A model generated the notes under the pieces. It saw only the letters and a program-made list of their open reading frames with translations, had not been told where the DNA came from and ran no database searches. A DNA stretch of 7,500 nucleotides, from positions 1-7,500 of the forward strand of contig JAFXHW010000181.1 of NCBI GenBank assembly GCA_017533545.1. Direction: 5' to 3'. This DNA comes from Clostridia bacterium. GTDB taxonomy: Bacteria > Bacillota_A > Clostridia > Oscillospirales > CAG-272. Positions 1 through 6,785 of the stretch are shown one piece after another. How positions within the stretch are numbered: the stretch's first letter is position 1; every line of letters begins with the position of its first letter. A program made the translations under genes and the position numbers.

Positions 1-330
1 ATCTGGATCGCCGAATGCAGTGAGGGTCTTGGCGAAAAGCATTTCGAGGATTGGATGACAGGTCACGAAAAGGCATCTGATATGATCGATCACATCAAGC
101 GCGACTTCGTGCTCGGCGGTCACAAAGCCGCCGCTATTGCAATGGTGCTTGAGCGTGCGCGCATCATGCTCGTATCGGGACTCGACGCCGATTTCGTCCG
201 CTCCCTCTTTTTGGAGCCGCAAGAGTCGCTCGGCAGTGCACTGACCGAAGCCTTCGATGCCCTCGGACAGGATGCATCGGTACTGCTCATGCCCTATGCA
301 GGCTCGACTCTGCCCACATTTGACGAATAA
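1..330 (+). CDS. larA: LarA-family nickel-dependent lactate racemase, C-terminal fragment (5' end outside window)
   Basis: The open frame runs from base 1 to a TAA at 328-330, showing the last 109 residues; the start lies upstream of the window, so the internal ATG at 55 is not the true start. The fragment fits the C-terminal domain of the LarA/DUF2088 family: EGLGEKHFEDWM, then FVLGGHKAAAIA (the family's conserved HKA..IA segment), a hydrophobic strand ARIMLVSGL, a helix running EALTEAFDAL-like, and the closing MPYAGSTLPTF that matches the family's P-G-x-T-x-P ending. LarA enzymes racemise lactate or other 2-hydroxyacids in the cytoplasm using a nickel-pincer nucleotide made by LarB, LarC and LarE; none of those genes is visible here. 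The true substrate cannot be read from this fragment, because many LarA homologues act on other hydroxyacids. The gene is convergent with the glycerol-1-phosphate dehydrogenase and ends at a strong terminator. Confidence 0.82.
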   Translation: MWIAECSEGLGEKHFEDWMTGHEKASDMIDHIKRDFVLGGHKAAAIAMVLERARIMLVSGLDADFVRSLFLEPQESLGSALTEAFDALGQDASVLLMPYAGSTLPTFDE

Positions 331-345
331 AGAATTTATTTAATG

Positions 346-375
346 CGGTTGCTTCATTCGAAGCAACCGTTTTTT
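346..375 (+). terminator. Rho-independent terminator of the larA-family gene
   Basis: A perfect 10-bp stem (346-355 with 360-369, cggttgcttc/gaagcaaccg) closes a 4-nt loop and is followed at once by six T residues (370-375). It lies 16 bp after the larA-family stop. The minus-strand dehydrogenase stop codon (374-376) overlaps the T-tract. Read on the minus strand the hairpin is followed only by a mixed A/T stretch, so it is clearly better as a plus-strand terminator. Confidence 0.92.
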
Positions 376-1558
376 ATATAAGCTTGAGTAAGGTAAGTCT
401 GCGGCGAGCGTATGGCGCAAACTCGAGCGATTTTTGAGCAAAATCGTCGCTGTCGGGCAGTCCGAGCTCCGAAAGAGTGGTCTTCGCACCCACCGACTTA
501 AGATAATCGCGGATAAAGTTCACGCTCGGCAGACCTTCGATCAGCTCACGGATCTTTGACTCCTCTTCGGGCGATAACTCCCCATCAACTCCCTGGAGCG
601 GATAGGGCGTATTTTCTTCGATAATGCCCTCGGTTATCCCGCCGTAAACAGGGGAAAGATATTCGGCACATATATTATCTCGCTTGGGTATAAAGGAAAT
701 TTTGCCGTCAAGCAGAGATTTGTATTTTTCAAGCACAAGCAAGGTCGACACACCCACCTGCTCGCCGTGTAGTGCATCGGTTGGATCGTTCATGCAGTGC
801 ATCTCCCAGAGATGGGAAAGATGATGCTCGCTTCCCGATGCGGGACGGGACGAGCCGTAATACTGTATCGAAAGCCCCGACAAAACGAGGCATCGGAGCA
901 CCTTTTCGGTGTACCCTTCATCGCTCGGCGACATTTTCATAACGGTATCGAGAGCCTCTTCAACAAGAGCGCATATCTCACTGTCCATTCTGTCAACTCC
1001 GAGTATATCGGCGACCTTCCAATCAAGGATAGATATGTATTTTCCCACGATATCGCCCACGCCCGATGCCGTGAGACGTGCAGGTGAGGTGCAAAATACG
1101 TCGGGATCGGCAAAAAGAGCGATCGGGGGAGTGGAAGGATAGGACACCTTGCGGCCGTCGATAGTCATCGCGGCGATCGCCGATACAAAGCCGTCCATCG
1201 AGGGAGCGGTGGGATATGATATGAAAGGGATCCCCATGTCGTGGGCGGCATAGCGGGTAAGATCGTGCACACTGCCCGAGCCGCAGGAAATAAGATATGA
1301 CGGGCGATATCCGAATGCACTTTCGCAGTCGGCGGCAGCATCGGCGATCTCCGATGCGTCGACGTCGGTCGCGTGCACTCCGTCGCCGTAAACAACGCGC
1401 ATTATCGGGGGGAGATTGTAGCAAAAGCGCTCGGTGTTTTCATCGCAGACGGTAATTCCCTGATCGGCGCAATCACCGAATCGTTCGCGCAGAAAGTCGT
1501 AAAGACGCTCGGTGGCGCCCTCGCCTATATATATCGGATCGGTGTACGGTTTTTTCAT
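374..1558 (-). CDS. egsA: sn-glycerol-1-phosphate dehydrogenase (AraM/EgsA type)
   Basis: This 394-aa protein belongs to the iron-containing alcohol dehydrogenase/dehydroquinate synthase superfamily; its length matches B. subtilis AraM. Family members reduce dihydroxyacetone phosphate to sn-glycerol-1-phosphate with NAD(P)H in the cytoplasm. Visible motifs are the dinucleotide-binding SCGSGSVHDLTRYAA (91-105), the typical PTAPSMDGFVSAIAAMT (116-132), ASGVGDIVGK (164-173) with the candidate metal ligand Asp169, SGSEHHLSH (241-249) and LHGEQVG (263-269) with the candidate metal-binding histidines. I place the start at ATG 1558 because AAGG lies 7 nt upstream and homology begins there. An in-frame ATG at 1702 would add 48 residues, but these are encoded by a GC-rich hairpin repeat and look like leader, not protein. 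The gene is convergent with larA and divergent from pgk. In bacteria the product is thought to feed archaea-like glycerophospholipid synthesis; whether that happens here is unknown. Naming it EgsA rather than AraM is a convention choice. Confidence 0.9.
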   Translation of the reverse strand: MKKPYTDPIYIGEGATERLYDFLRERFGDCADQGITVCDENTERFCYNLPPIMRVVYGDGVHATDVDASEIADAAADCESAFGYRPSYLISCGSGSVHDLTRYAAHDMGIPFISYPTAPSMDGFVSAIAAMTIDGRKVSYPSTPPIALFADPDVFCTSPARLTASGVGDIVGKYISILDWKVADILGVDRMDSEICALVEEALDTVMKMSPSDEGYTEKVLRCLVLSGLSIQYYGSSRPASGSEHHLSHLWEMHCMNDPTDALHGEQVGVSTLLVLEKYKSLLDGKISFIPKRDNICAEYLSPVYGGITEGIIEENTPYPLQGVDGELSPEEESKIRELIEGLPSVNFIRDYLKSVGAKTTLSELGLPDSDDFAQKSLEFAPYARRRLTLLKLI

Positions 1559-1624
1559 GATGATACCTTGTCTTTCGTCGTTGTATGTGAAAATATGTAT
1601 CTGACTTGGGATGCTGTATTGTAG

Positions 1625-1643
1625 GGGAGGGGTCTCCCCTCCC
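1625..1643. repeat. GC-rich 8-bp hairpin, candidate dispersed palindromic repeat
   Basis: A perfect inverted repeat (gggagggg/cccctccc) with a 3-nt loop (tct) sits within a GTAGGGG...CTCCCG context, in otherwise A/T-rich intergenic DNA. It falls in the predicted egsA leader. From general knowledge, hairpins beginning GTAGGGG and ending in CCCG recur many times in Clostridia genomes as small non-coding palindromes. Only one copy lies in this window, so its repeat status is inference. It has no T-tract on either side, so it is not a standard terminator. Confidence 0.55.
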
Positions 1644-1703
1644 GATTTTCCCTTGTTATCCGCATCTTGATATGTCGGAATAAAAATTATTACATCTGCC
1701 AAA

Positions 1704-1733
1704 ATTATACCACATTATCCCCAAAAAGAACAA
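1704..1733 (-). promoter_or_regulatory. Predicted SigA promoter for egsA with extended -10
   Basis: On the minus strand a consensus TATAAT (1709 down to 1704) is preceded by TGG, giving the extended -10 form TGnTATAAT. The best -35 is weak, TTGTTC at 1733-1728 with an 18-bp spacer, which fits extended -10 promoters. Transcription would begin near 1697 and leave a leader of about 140 nt that includes the 1625-1643 hairpin. Confidence 0.55.
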
Positions 1734-1856
1734 TACCTTTCGAAAAATTATCCTCAAAAATCTTCGTTTGAGCCGAACTGTGTCGTCAGATAGCAACAAC
1801 AGTGCAAAAAACCGCTTAAAAATTGTGTTTTTAATGTAAAATTTCACATTTCGCTA

Positions 1857-1885
1857 TTGATAAAAAGGCTGCGATGTGTTAGAAT
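1857..1885 (+). promoter_or_regulatory. Predicted SigA promoter for pgk(-tpiA)
   Basis: TTGATA (1857-1862, 5 of 6 to consensus) and TAGAAT (1880-1885, 5 of 6) are separated by exactly 17 bp. Upstream DNA is A/T-rich. Transcription would start near 1892, about 40 nt before the pgk ATG, and could serve both glycolytic genes. Confidence 0.8.
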
Positions 1886-1920
1886 ATAGGGTGAGACCAT
1901 AAGTCCCATATTTATATATT

Positions 1921-1926
1921 GAGGTG
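1921..1926 (+). promoter_or_regulatory. Ribosome binding site of pgk (decides the start)
   Basis: GAGGTG lies 6 nt upstream of ATG 1933. The GTG at 1924, which would give a start three codons earlier, is inside this SD and so is not the start. Confidence 0.85.
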
Positions 1927-1932
1927 AATATA

Positions 1933-3117
1933 ATGTACAACAAGAAGACTATTGAAGATATCGAAGTCAAGGGCAAAAGAGTTTTAGCCCGCTGCGATTT
2001 CAACGTTCCGCTTTCTGACGGTGTTATCACCGATGACAAGAGAATCGTTGAAGCACTTCCCACCATCAAGTACCTCGCATCTCACGGTGCAAAGGTTATC
2101 CTCTGCTCCCACTTCGGCAGACCGAAGGGACAGTTCAACGACAAATACTCCCTCGCTCCCGTAGCAGCACGTCTTTCCGAGCTTCTCGGCAAGAAGGTTG
2201 AGCTTGCATCCGACGTTATCGGCGAAGATGCAAAGGCAAAGGCTGCCGCTCTTAACGAGGGCGACGTTATGCTCATCGAAAACGTTCGTTTCCACAAGGA
2301 AGAGGAAGCAAACGATCCCGCATTTGCAAAAGAGCTCGCTTCTCTTGCAGACATTTTCGTAAACGACGCATTCGGTACCGCTCACCGCGCTCATGCATCC
2401 ACCGCAGGTGTTGCCGACTACCTCCCCGCAGTTTGCGGCTACCTCATTCAGAAGGAAATCTCCATCATGGGCGGCGCTCTCAGCAATCCCAAGCGTCCCT
2501 TCGTTGCAATCCTCGGCGGCGCTAAGGTTTCCGACAAGATCGGCGTTATCACCAACCTTTTAAACAAGGTTGACACCCTCATCATCGGCGGCGGTATGGC
2601 ATATACCTTCTTCCGTGCTCAGGGTTACACCATCGGCGATTCGCTGTGCGAAGAGGACAAGATCGAGCTTGCCGCAGGCATTCTCGCTTCCGCAAAGGAA
2701 AAGGGCGTAAAGCTTCTTCTTCCCATCGACAACCGTTGCGGCGACAAGTACGACCCCGACTGCAACTACCAGCTCGTTGATTCGGACACCATCCCCGCAG
2801 GATACATGGGCCTTGACATCGGTCCCCGTACCGAAGAGCTCTTTGCCAACGCACTCAAGGGTGCAGGCACCGTAGTATGGAACGGTCCTATGGGCGTTTC
2901 CGAATGGGAAAAATTCGCATCGGGTACCCGCTCCGTAGCTAAGGCAGTTGCCGAAAGCGGCGCTGTATCCATCATCGGCGGCGGCGACTCCGCTGCAGCT
3001 GTTGAACAGCTCGGTTATGCCGAAAAGATGACTCACATCTCCACCGGCGGCGGCGCATCCCTCGAGTTCCTCGAAGGAACGACTCTGCCCGGTATCGCTT
3101 GCCTGCTCGACAAATAA
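1933..3117 (+). CDS. pgk: Phosphoglycerate kinase
   Basis: The 394-aa cytoplasmic enzyme transfers phosphate from 1,3-bisphosphoglycerate to ADP, the first ATP-forming step of lower glycolysis. The length and all signature blocks are canonical: RCDFNVPL (20-27), HFGRPKG (60-66), [11 protein letters not shown] (about 115-125), [15 protein letters not shown] (143-157) for 3-phosphoglycerate binding, the hinge/nucleotide motif GGAKVSDK (195-202), GPMGVSE (318-324), and the C-terminal GGGDSAA (about 349-355) and [13 protein letters not shown] (370-382). Start ATG 1933 is fixed by the SD at 1921-1926. Codon use is strongly biased (GTT for Val, TTC for Phe, AAG for Lys), as expected of a highly expressed gene. 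It has its own near-consensus promoter and is followed 94 bp later by tpiA in the same direction. Nothing is missing or broken. Confidence 0.98.
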   Translation: MYNKKTIEDIEVKGKRVLARCDFNVPLSDGVITDDKRIVEALPTIKYLASHGAKVILCSHFGRPKGQFNDKYSLAPVAARLSELLGKKVELASDVIGEDAKAKAAALNEGDVMLIENVRFHKEEEANDPAFAKELASLADIFVNDAFGTAHRAHASTAGVADYLPAVCGYLIQKEISIMGGALSNPKRPFVAILGGAKVSDKIGVITNLLNKVDTLIIGGGMAYTFFRAQGYTIGDSLCEEDKIELAAGILASAKEKGVKLLLPIDNRCGDKYDPDCNYQLVDSDTIPAGYMGLDIGPRTEELFANALKGAGTVVWNGPMGVSEWEKFASGTRSVAKAVAESGAVSIIGGGDSAAAVEQLGYAEKMTHISTGGGASLEFLEGTTLPGIACLLDK

Positions 3118-3130
3118 TTTTTGCAAATAC

Positions 3131-3164
3131 AAGGGGCAGAGAGTTTTACCTCCTCTGCCCCTTT
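3131..3164 (+). terminator. Hairpin between pgk and tpiA: weak terminator, attenuator or mRNA stabiliser
   Basis: An 11-bp perfect stem (aaggggcagag 3131-3141 with ctctgcccctt 3153-3163) encloses an 11-nt loop. Only three T residues (3162-3164), two of them inside the stem, follow before ACTG. The short T-tract suggests partial termination or a 3'-end stabilising or processing structure that sets the pgk:tpiA ratio, not a full stop. No strong separate tpiA promoter is evident, so read-through is likely needed. Confidence 0.6.
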
Positions 3165-3211
3165 ACTGTTGATAAACACAAAAAATTCTTTATAAAAGGA
3201 CGTTACTTAAA

Positions 3212-3979
<768 letters not shown>

Positions 3980-4155
3980 TACATTGGATTCGCAACGGGT
4001 CGGCGGATTAGCAACGTCCACCGTTTTTGCAGCCATTGTTGAGGTTGCTCAGTAAAAGCCACCACTCGCGGTAGGTCGAAAGCTTGGTAAAGCCCACCGA
4101 TTTCGCAGCCATTATCGAAGCTGCTCAGTAATACGCTCAGTAATAAAAAAGTCAA

Positions 4156-4190
4156 CGGAGAAACGGGTCTGACTAAGATCCGTTTCTCCG
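4156..4190. promoter_or_regulatory. 14-bp stem-loop after the tpiA tail repeats
   Basis: cggagaaacgggtc (4156-4169) pairs with gatccgtttctccg (4177-4190) with a single G-T pair and a 7-nt loop. On the plus strand no T-tract follows (ATAACC...), while an A-tract (4145-4150) precedes it. Read on the minus strand, six T residues begin 5 nt after the stem. It could still end or attenuate the pgk-tpiA message before the next gene, or mark a transcript 3' end, but it is not a textbook plus-strand terminator. It ends 20 bp before the SD of the DUF5722-like gene. Confidence 0.6.
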
Positions 4191-4210
4191 ATAACCATTC
4201 CAGATCAAGT

Positions 4211-4216
4211 GAGGTG
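4211..4216 (+). promoter_or_regulatory. Ribosome binding site of the DUF5722-like gene (decides the start)
   Basis: GAGGTG lies 6 nt before GTG 4223, the same arrangement as at pgk. The GTG at 4214 overlaps this SD and is therefore not the start; beginning at 4223 also gives a cleaner signal peptide (MKRKLIF...). No convincing promoter is visible in 3980-4210. Confidence 0.75.
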
Positions 4217-4222
4217 CGTTCA

Positions 4223-6274
4223 GTGAAAAGAAAACTGATTTTTGCCATATCGGCAATCGTTTTGCTGCTCTCCCTGTCTCTTTGCGTCTTCGCGTCCGAC
4301 GCGACTGCGCCCAATGCGAATATTTCCGAGATCAAATCGGTCACACTGATACGCGAAAAGGACTCCTACCGCCTCGACGTGGCGGCTGCGGTGACAGATT
4401 CACATCTTACGGTAATCGAGAACTCGAATGACTCGAACATTTACCTGTTCGAGCTTTTCCCTTATCAAAAGACCACCCACTTAAACGAGCTTATTCCTGT
4501 GGCATCCGCCAAGGCAAGCTCAAATCCCTCCCTTTCCTTCACCTTTGACGTAAATTCGCAGTCGGTATTTGCGCGATATCTTCTCGCCTATAAAACGAGC
4601 GAGACCAACTACGCCATCATCTCCGACGTGCGATACATCGACAACCCCGAGCTCCTCGCTTCAAACACTGCACCCTATCCTACGGCATTTTCTAAAAAAG
4701 GTCTTGCCGTTCAGATGATAAGCGATGCCCAACAGCTCGGCGTTGCCCATACCGTGATCAACGTACCGATAAACGACTACATCCTCACGGCAAAATCAAG
4801 CAATTCGCTCCAGTATACCTACGCAGGCAACACCTACTATATTGACCGCGACAAGCTTGGATACCTCGACTATCGCATCAAAAACCTCACCCAATCGGGT
4901 GTTCACTGCTACATCAACTTTATTTTAAGCGCTCCTGCGGCTACCATGTCCGACGGGCTCGACTGCCTTTATTACACCAGCGATTCGTCAAGCGGCGCTT
5001 CGCTCTTCGCCATCGATGCTACAAACCGCGACAGCGCGCTGTATCTCGAGTCGTTTGCCACCTTCATCGCTAAGAGATACACCGATCCGAGCGCAAAATA
5101 CGGCTTTGCAGGCAGCTTCATCGTCGGATACCAGATAAACAGCAACCGCTCCTACAACTACATGGGCGAACTCGACGTCGAGCAGTACGTCGACAACTAC
5201 ATCGCCGCATTCCGCATCTTCGATACCGCGCTCCGCTCCACCTTTTCGTCGGGACGCACCTATATATCGCTTGCGGGCAATTTCAACACCGTGGCGCTCG
5301 ATACCTCGGCGACCATTTTCAGCGAAAAGCTTGACTACACCTCCCGCAATATCCTCGACGAGTTTGCAAAGAGATTGGCGAAAAACGGCGATCTGCCCTG
5401 GAGAGTTATGATAAATCTCCGTCCCTCCGACGTTATCTCCACCGATTTCAGAGCCGATGCTTTCGCAACCGACACCTTTGATACCCAGTATCTGTCGGTC
5501 AAAAATGTCAACGTCCTCTGCGATTATCTCGGCAGCTCTCACCTGCTCTATAACGGCGAAAAGCGTCCCGTAACCGTCAGCTTCGGCATAAATTCGGCCG
5601 ATGAAAGCGCATCGATGCAGATGCAGGCGGCCATGTACGCCCTTGCCTACTATAAGCTCGAATTTATAAACGACATCGAAGCGTCCATCTACTACCGCCA
5701 CGTGGATAACTCTGGCGAAAACGGACACTACGGACTTTGGACCGAGTCGGAAGCAACACCACGCTATCCCGCCGCCAAAAAGCCGATATACGAGCTTTTT
5801 GAAAAGATCGACACAGATAATTCGCTCAAAGCAAGCGAATTCGCGCTCGAGCTTCTGGGAATTGAAAAATGGGAAGATGCTGTCCCCCACTTTAACAGCT
5901 CCGCTCTGCAAAAGAGAAAGGCCGTCCGCAACGCGGGTAAAATGGGCGACGAGCTGAAGGGATTTAAAAACGGCACAGTTATCGTCGATTTTTCTCAAAA
6001 TTCGCTGAGCGGATTTGAGCCTAACGACAATATCGAATATTTCGAATTCCGCAACAACGGCGACTACGGTCAGATGCTGTATATCAAGGGTCACTACACC
6101 TACGACACCGAATACATGGGAATTTCGGTCGTCTTCGACGAGCCGATGAGCGTTAAAAACAGCGCTAAGATCTCATTTTCCGCAGAGCTGCGAACTCCCA
6201 ATCCCAACGTGCTCGGCGACGTCATGCTCCGTCTGTTCAGATACGCCGAAAACGGCAAGCCAATGACCGTTTAA
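4223..6274 (+). CDS. Secreted DUF5722-like (TIM-barrel glycosidase-like) protein, cut short by an in-frame TAA
   Basis: The frame gives 683 residues from GTG 4223 to a TAA at 6272-6274. A signal peptide is clear: KRK, a hydrophobic core, and a likely cleavage after VFA (residue 24). Residues 30-145 look like a beta-rich N-terminal domain. Residues about 155-535 resemble DUF5722, an uncharacterised family with a glycoside-hydrolase-like barrel: the start KKGLAVQMISDAQQLGVAH, the ESFATFIAKRYT helix, SNRSYNYMGELDVEQYVDNYIAAFR (given in part), RTYISLAGNFN, LLYNGEKRPV, QAAMYALAYYKLE, YYRHVDNS and the ending KKPIYELFEKIDT. Where relatives, as I remember them, have GNE(I/V)N and SEQGF, this protein has GYQIN (302-306) and SFGIN (453-457), so both candidate catalytic glutamates appear lost. 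Residues 585 onward begin a beta-sandwich, carbohydrate-binding-like module that the stop interrupts. The same frame continues intact for 139 codons to 6694, so this is the front part of a broken 822-residue gene. Substrate unknown; the family call rests on recalled motifs. Confidence 0.75.
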   Translation: MKRKLIFAISAIVLLLSLSLCVFASDATAPNANISEIKSVTLIREKDSYRLDVAAAVTDSHLTVIENSNDSNIYLFELFPYQKTTHLNELIPVASAKASSNPSLSFTFDVNSQSVFARYLLAYKTSETNYAIISDVRYIDNPELLASNTAPYPTAFSKKGLAVQMISDAQQLGVAHTVINVPINDYILTAKSSNSLQYTYAGNTYYIDRDKLGYLDYRIKNLTQSGVHCYINFILSAPAATMSDGLDCLYYTSDSSSGASLFAIDATNRDSALYLESFATFIAKRYTDPSAKYGFAGSFIVGYQINSNRSYNYMGELDVEQYVDNYIAAFRIFDTALRSTFSSGRTYISLAGNFNTVALDTSATIFSEKLDYTSRNILDEFAKRLAKNGDLPWRVMINLRPSDVISTDFRADAFATDTFDTQYLSVKNVNVLCDYLGSSHLLYNGEKRPVTVSFGINSADESASMQMQAAMYALAYYKLEFINDIEASIYYRHVDNSGENGHYGLWTESEATPRYPAAKKPIYELFEKIDTDNSLKASEFALELLGIEKWEDAVPHFNSSALQKRKAVRNAGKMGDELKGFKNGTVIVDFSQNSLSGFEPNDNIEYFEFRNNGDYGQMLYIKGHYTYDTEYMGISVVFDEPMSVKNSAKISFSAELRTPNPNVLGDVMLRLFRYAENGKPMTV

Positions 6275-6694
6275 GAGGGAAGCGTTTCGGGCATCACGCC
6301 CTATCAGCTCACCGAGATCGGCTTTGATATTTCCGCATTCGTCAAAGCCAGCGACACCGTCGACGGCATAAAGATCTGGTTCAGACCAACCGCCGATACC
6401 GCCGAAGAGGGCGAATACGCGATGTACCTCAACAGCATAACGATGTACCCGCCGAACAACTACTTTTTGACAGCAGTCGGCTGGCTGCTCCTCGTCGTAC
6501 TTTTCTTGGCCGCTCTTCTCGCTCTTTATATTGTAATCGTTACGATAGTAAAGAAGATCCGCCGCAAGAGACGCCGCCAGCTCAATGCTCAACAGCGCCG
6601 CCGCAATGCAGGCATGCCCAATTATGAAACATCGCTCGATATTCAGATGGGACGCCGGCACCGCAACATGCCCGGCACAACGCCGAGAGAGTAA
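6275..6694 (+). pseudogene. C-terminal part of the DUF5722-like gene downstream of the premature stop (membrane anchor)
   Basis: This stretch is in the same frame as 4223-6274 and stays open for 139 codons to a TAA at 6692-6694. It completes the beta-sandwich module (EGSVSGITPYQLTEIGFDIS..., ending YAMYLNSITMYP), then has one transmembrane helix (GWLLLVVLFLAALLALYIV, roughly bases 6461-6550) and a strongly basic cytoplasmic tail (KKIRRKRRRQ). With the signal peptide at the front, the unbroken protein would be a type I membrane protein with its catalytic-like domain outside the cell. No SD-led start follows the stop in frame; the first in-frame ATG (6422) lies within the sandwich, so separate translation is unlikely. 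One base change from TAC, GAA, CAA, AAA, TCA or TTA would create the TAA, which points to a recent nonsense mutation, a strain variant or a sequencing error. Confidence 0.8.
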
Positions 6695-6696
6695 AC

Positions 6697-6714
6697 ATCC
6701 TCGCTTTCGAGGAT
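6697..6714. other. Small stem-loop after the DUF5722-like gene
   Basis: A perfect 7-bp stem (atcctcg/cgaggat) with a CTTT loop lies 2 nt after the final stop codon. It lacks a T-tract. It may be an mRNA 3' structure; the real terminator is 42 bp further on. Confidence 0.4.
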
Positions 6715-6755
6715 ATATCGCGCCTCGCTGTGCGAATTATTTTCAGTATACAAAT

Positions 6756-6785
6756 AAAGGACAGAGTTCATACTCTGTCCTTTTT
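6756..6785. terminator. Bidirectional intrinsic terminator between convergent genes
   Basis: A perfect 12-bp stem (aaaggacagagt 6756-6767 with actctgtccttt 6772-6783) closes a 4-nt loop. T residues run 6781-6785 on the plus strand, and the minus strand reads CCTTTATTTG after the stem, so it can work both ways. The stop codon of the minus-strand SLOG gene (6768-6770) sits in the loop. Confidence 0.9.

Larger units (their letters stand above)
1559..1932. promoter_or_regulatory. Divergent intergenic control region between egsA and pgk
   Basis: This 374-bp gap contains no convincing gene. From left to right it holds the egsA SD (AAGG on the minus strand), a GC-rich hairpin (1625-1643), a minus-strand extended -10 promoter (1704-1733), a strongly A/T-rich tract (about 1680-1856) with a weak AT-only inverted repeat (1816-1822 with 1828-1834), the pgk promoter (1857-1885) and the pgk SD (1921-1926). 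The A/T-rich block just upstream of the pgk -35 could act as an UP element. Short minus-strand open frames here have no coding character. Confidence 0.7.

Noticed and set aside
3169..3196. Possible tpiA promoter TTGATA (3169-3174) with TATAAA (3191-3196), 16-bp spacer
   Set aside because: The transcription start would fall near 3203, after the AAGGA SD at 3196-3200, leaving no usable ribosome binding site; chance matches are common in this A/T-rich gap.
4277..4288. Lipoprotein signal (LSLC near residues 18-21 of the DUF5722-like protein)
   Set aside because: The residue before Cys is Leu, not Gly/Ala/Ser as a lipobox needs; VFA just after gives a normal signal peptidase I site.
4988..6094. 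368-codon minus-strand open frame opposite the DUF5722-like gene
   Set aside because: It is an antisense shadow with low-complexity I/V/E/G-rich sequence and no motif, whereas the plus frame has a signal peptide and family motifs.
6272..6274. Programmed stop read-through or recoding of TAA
   Set aside because: TAA is not the codon used for selenocysteine or pyrrolysine, and TAA terminates larA, egsA, pgk, tpiA and the RHH gene here; a nonsense mutation or error is simpler.
6422..6694. Independent 90-aa membrane protein starting at ATG 6422
   Set aside because: It is in the same frame as the upstream gene, begins inside a beta-sandwich strand, and has no SD; it is the tail of the broken gene.
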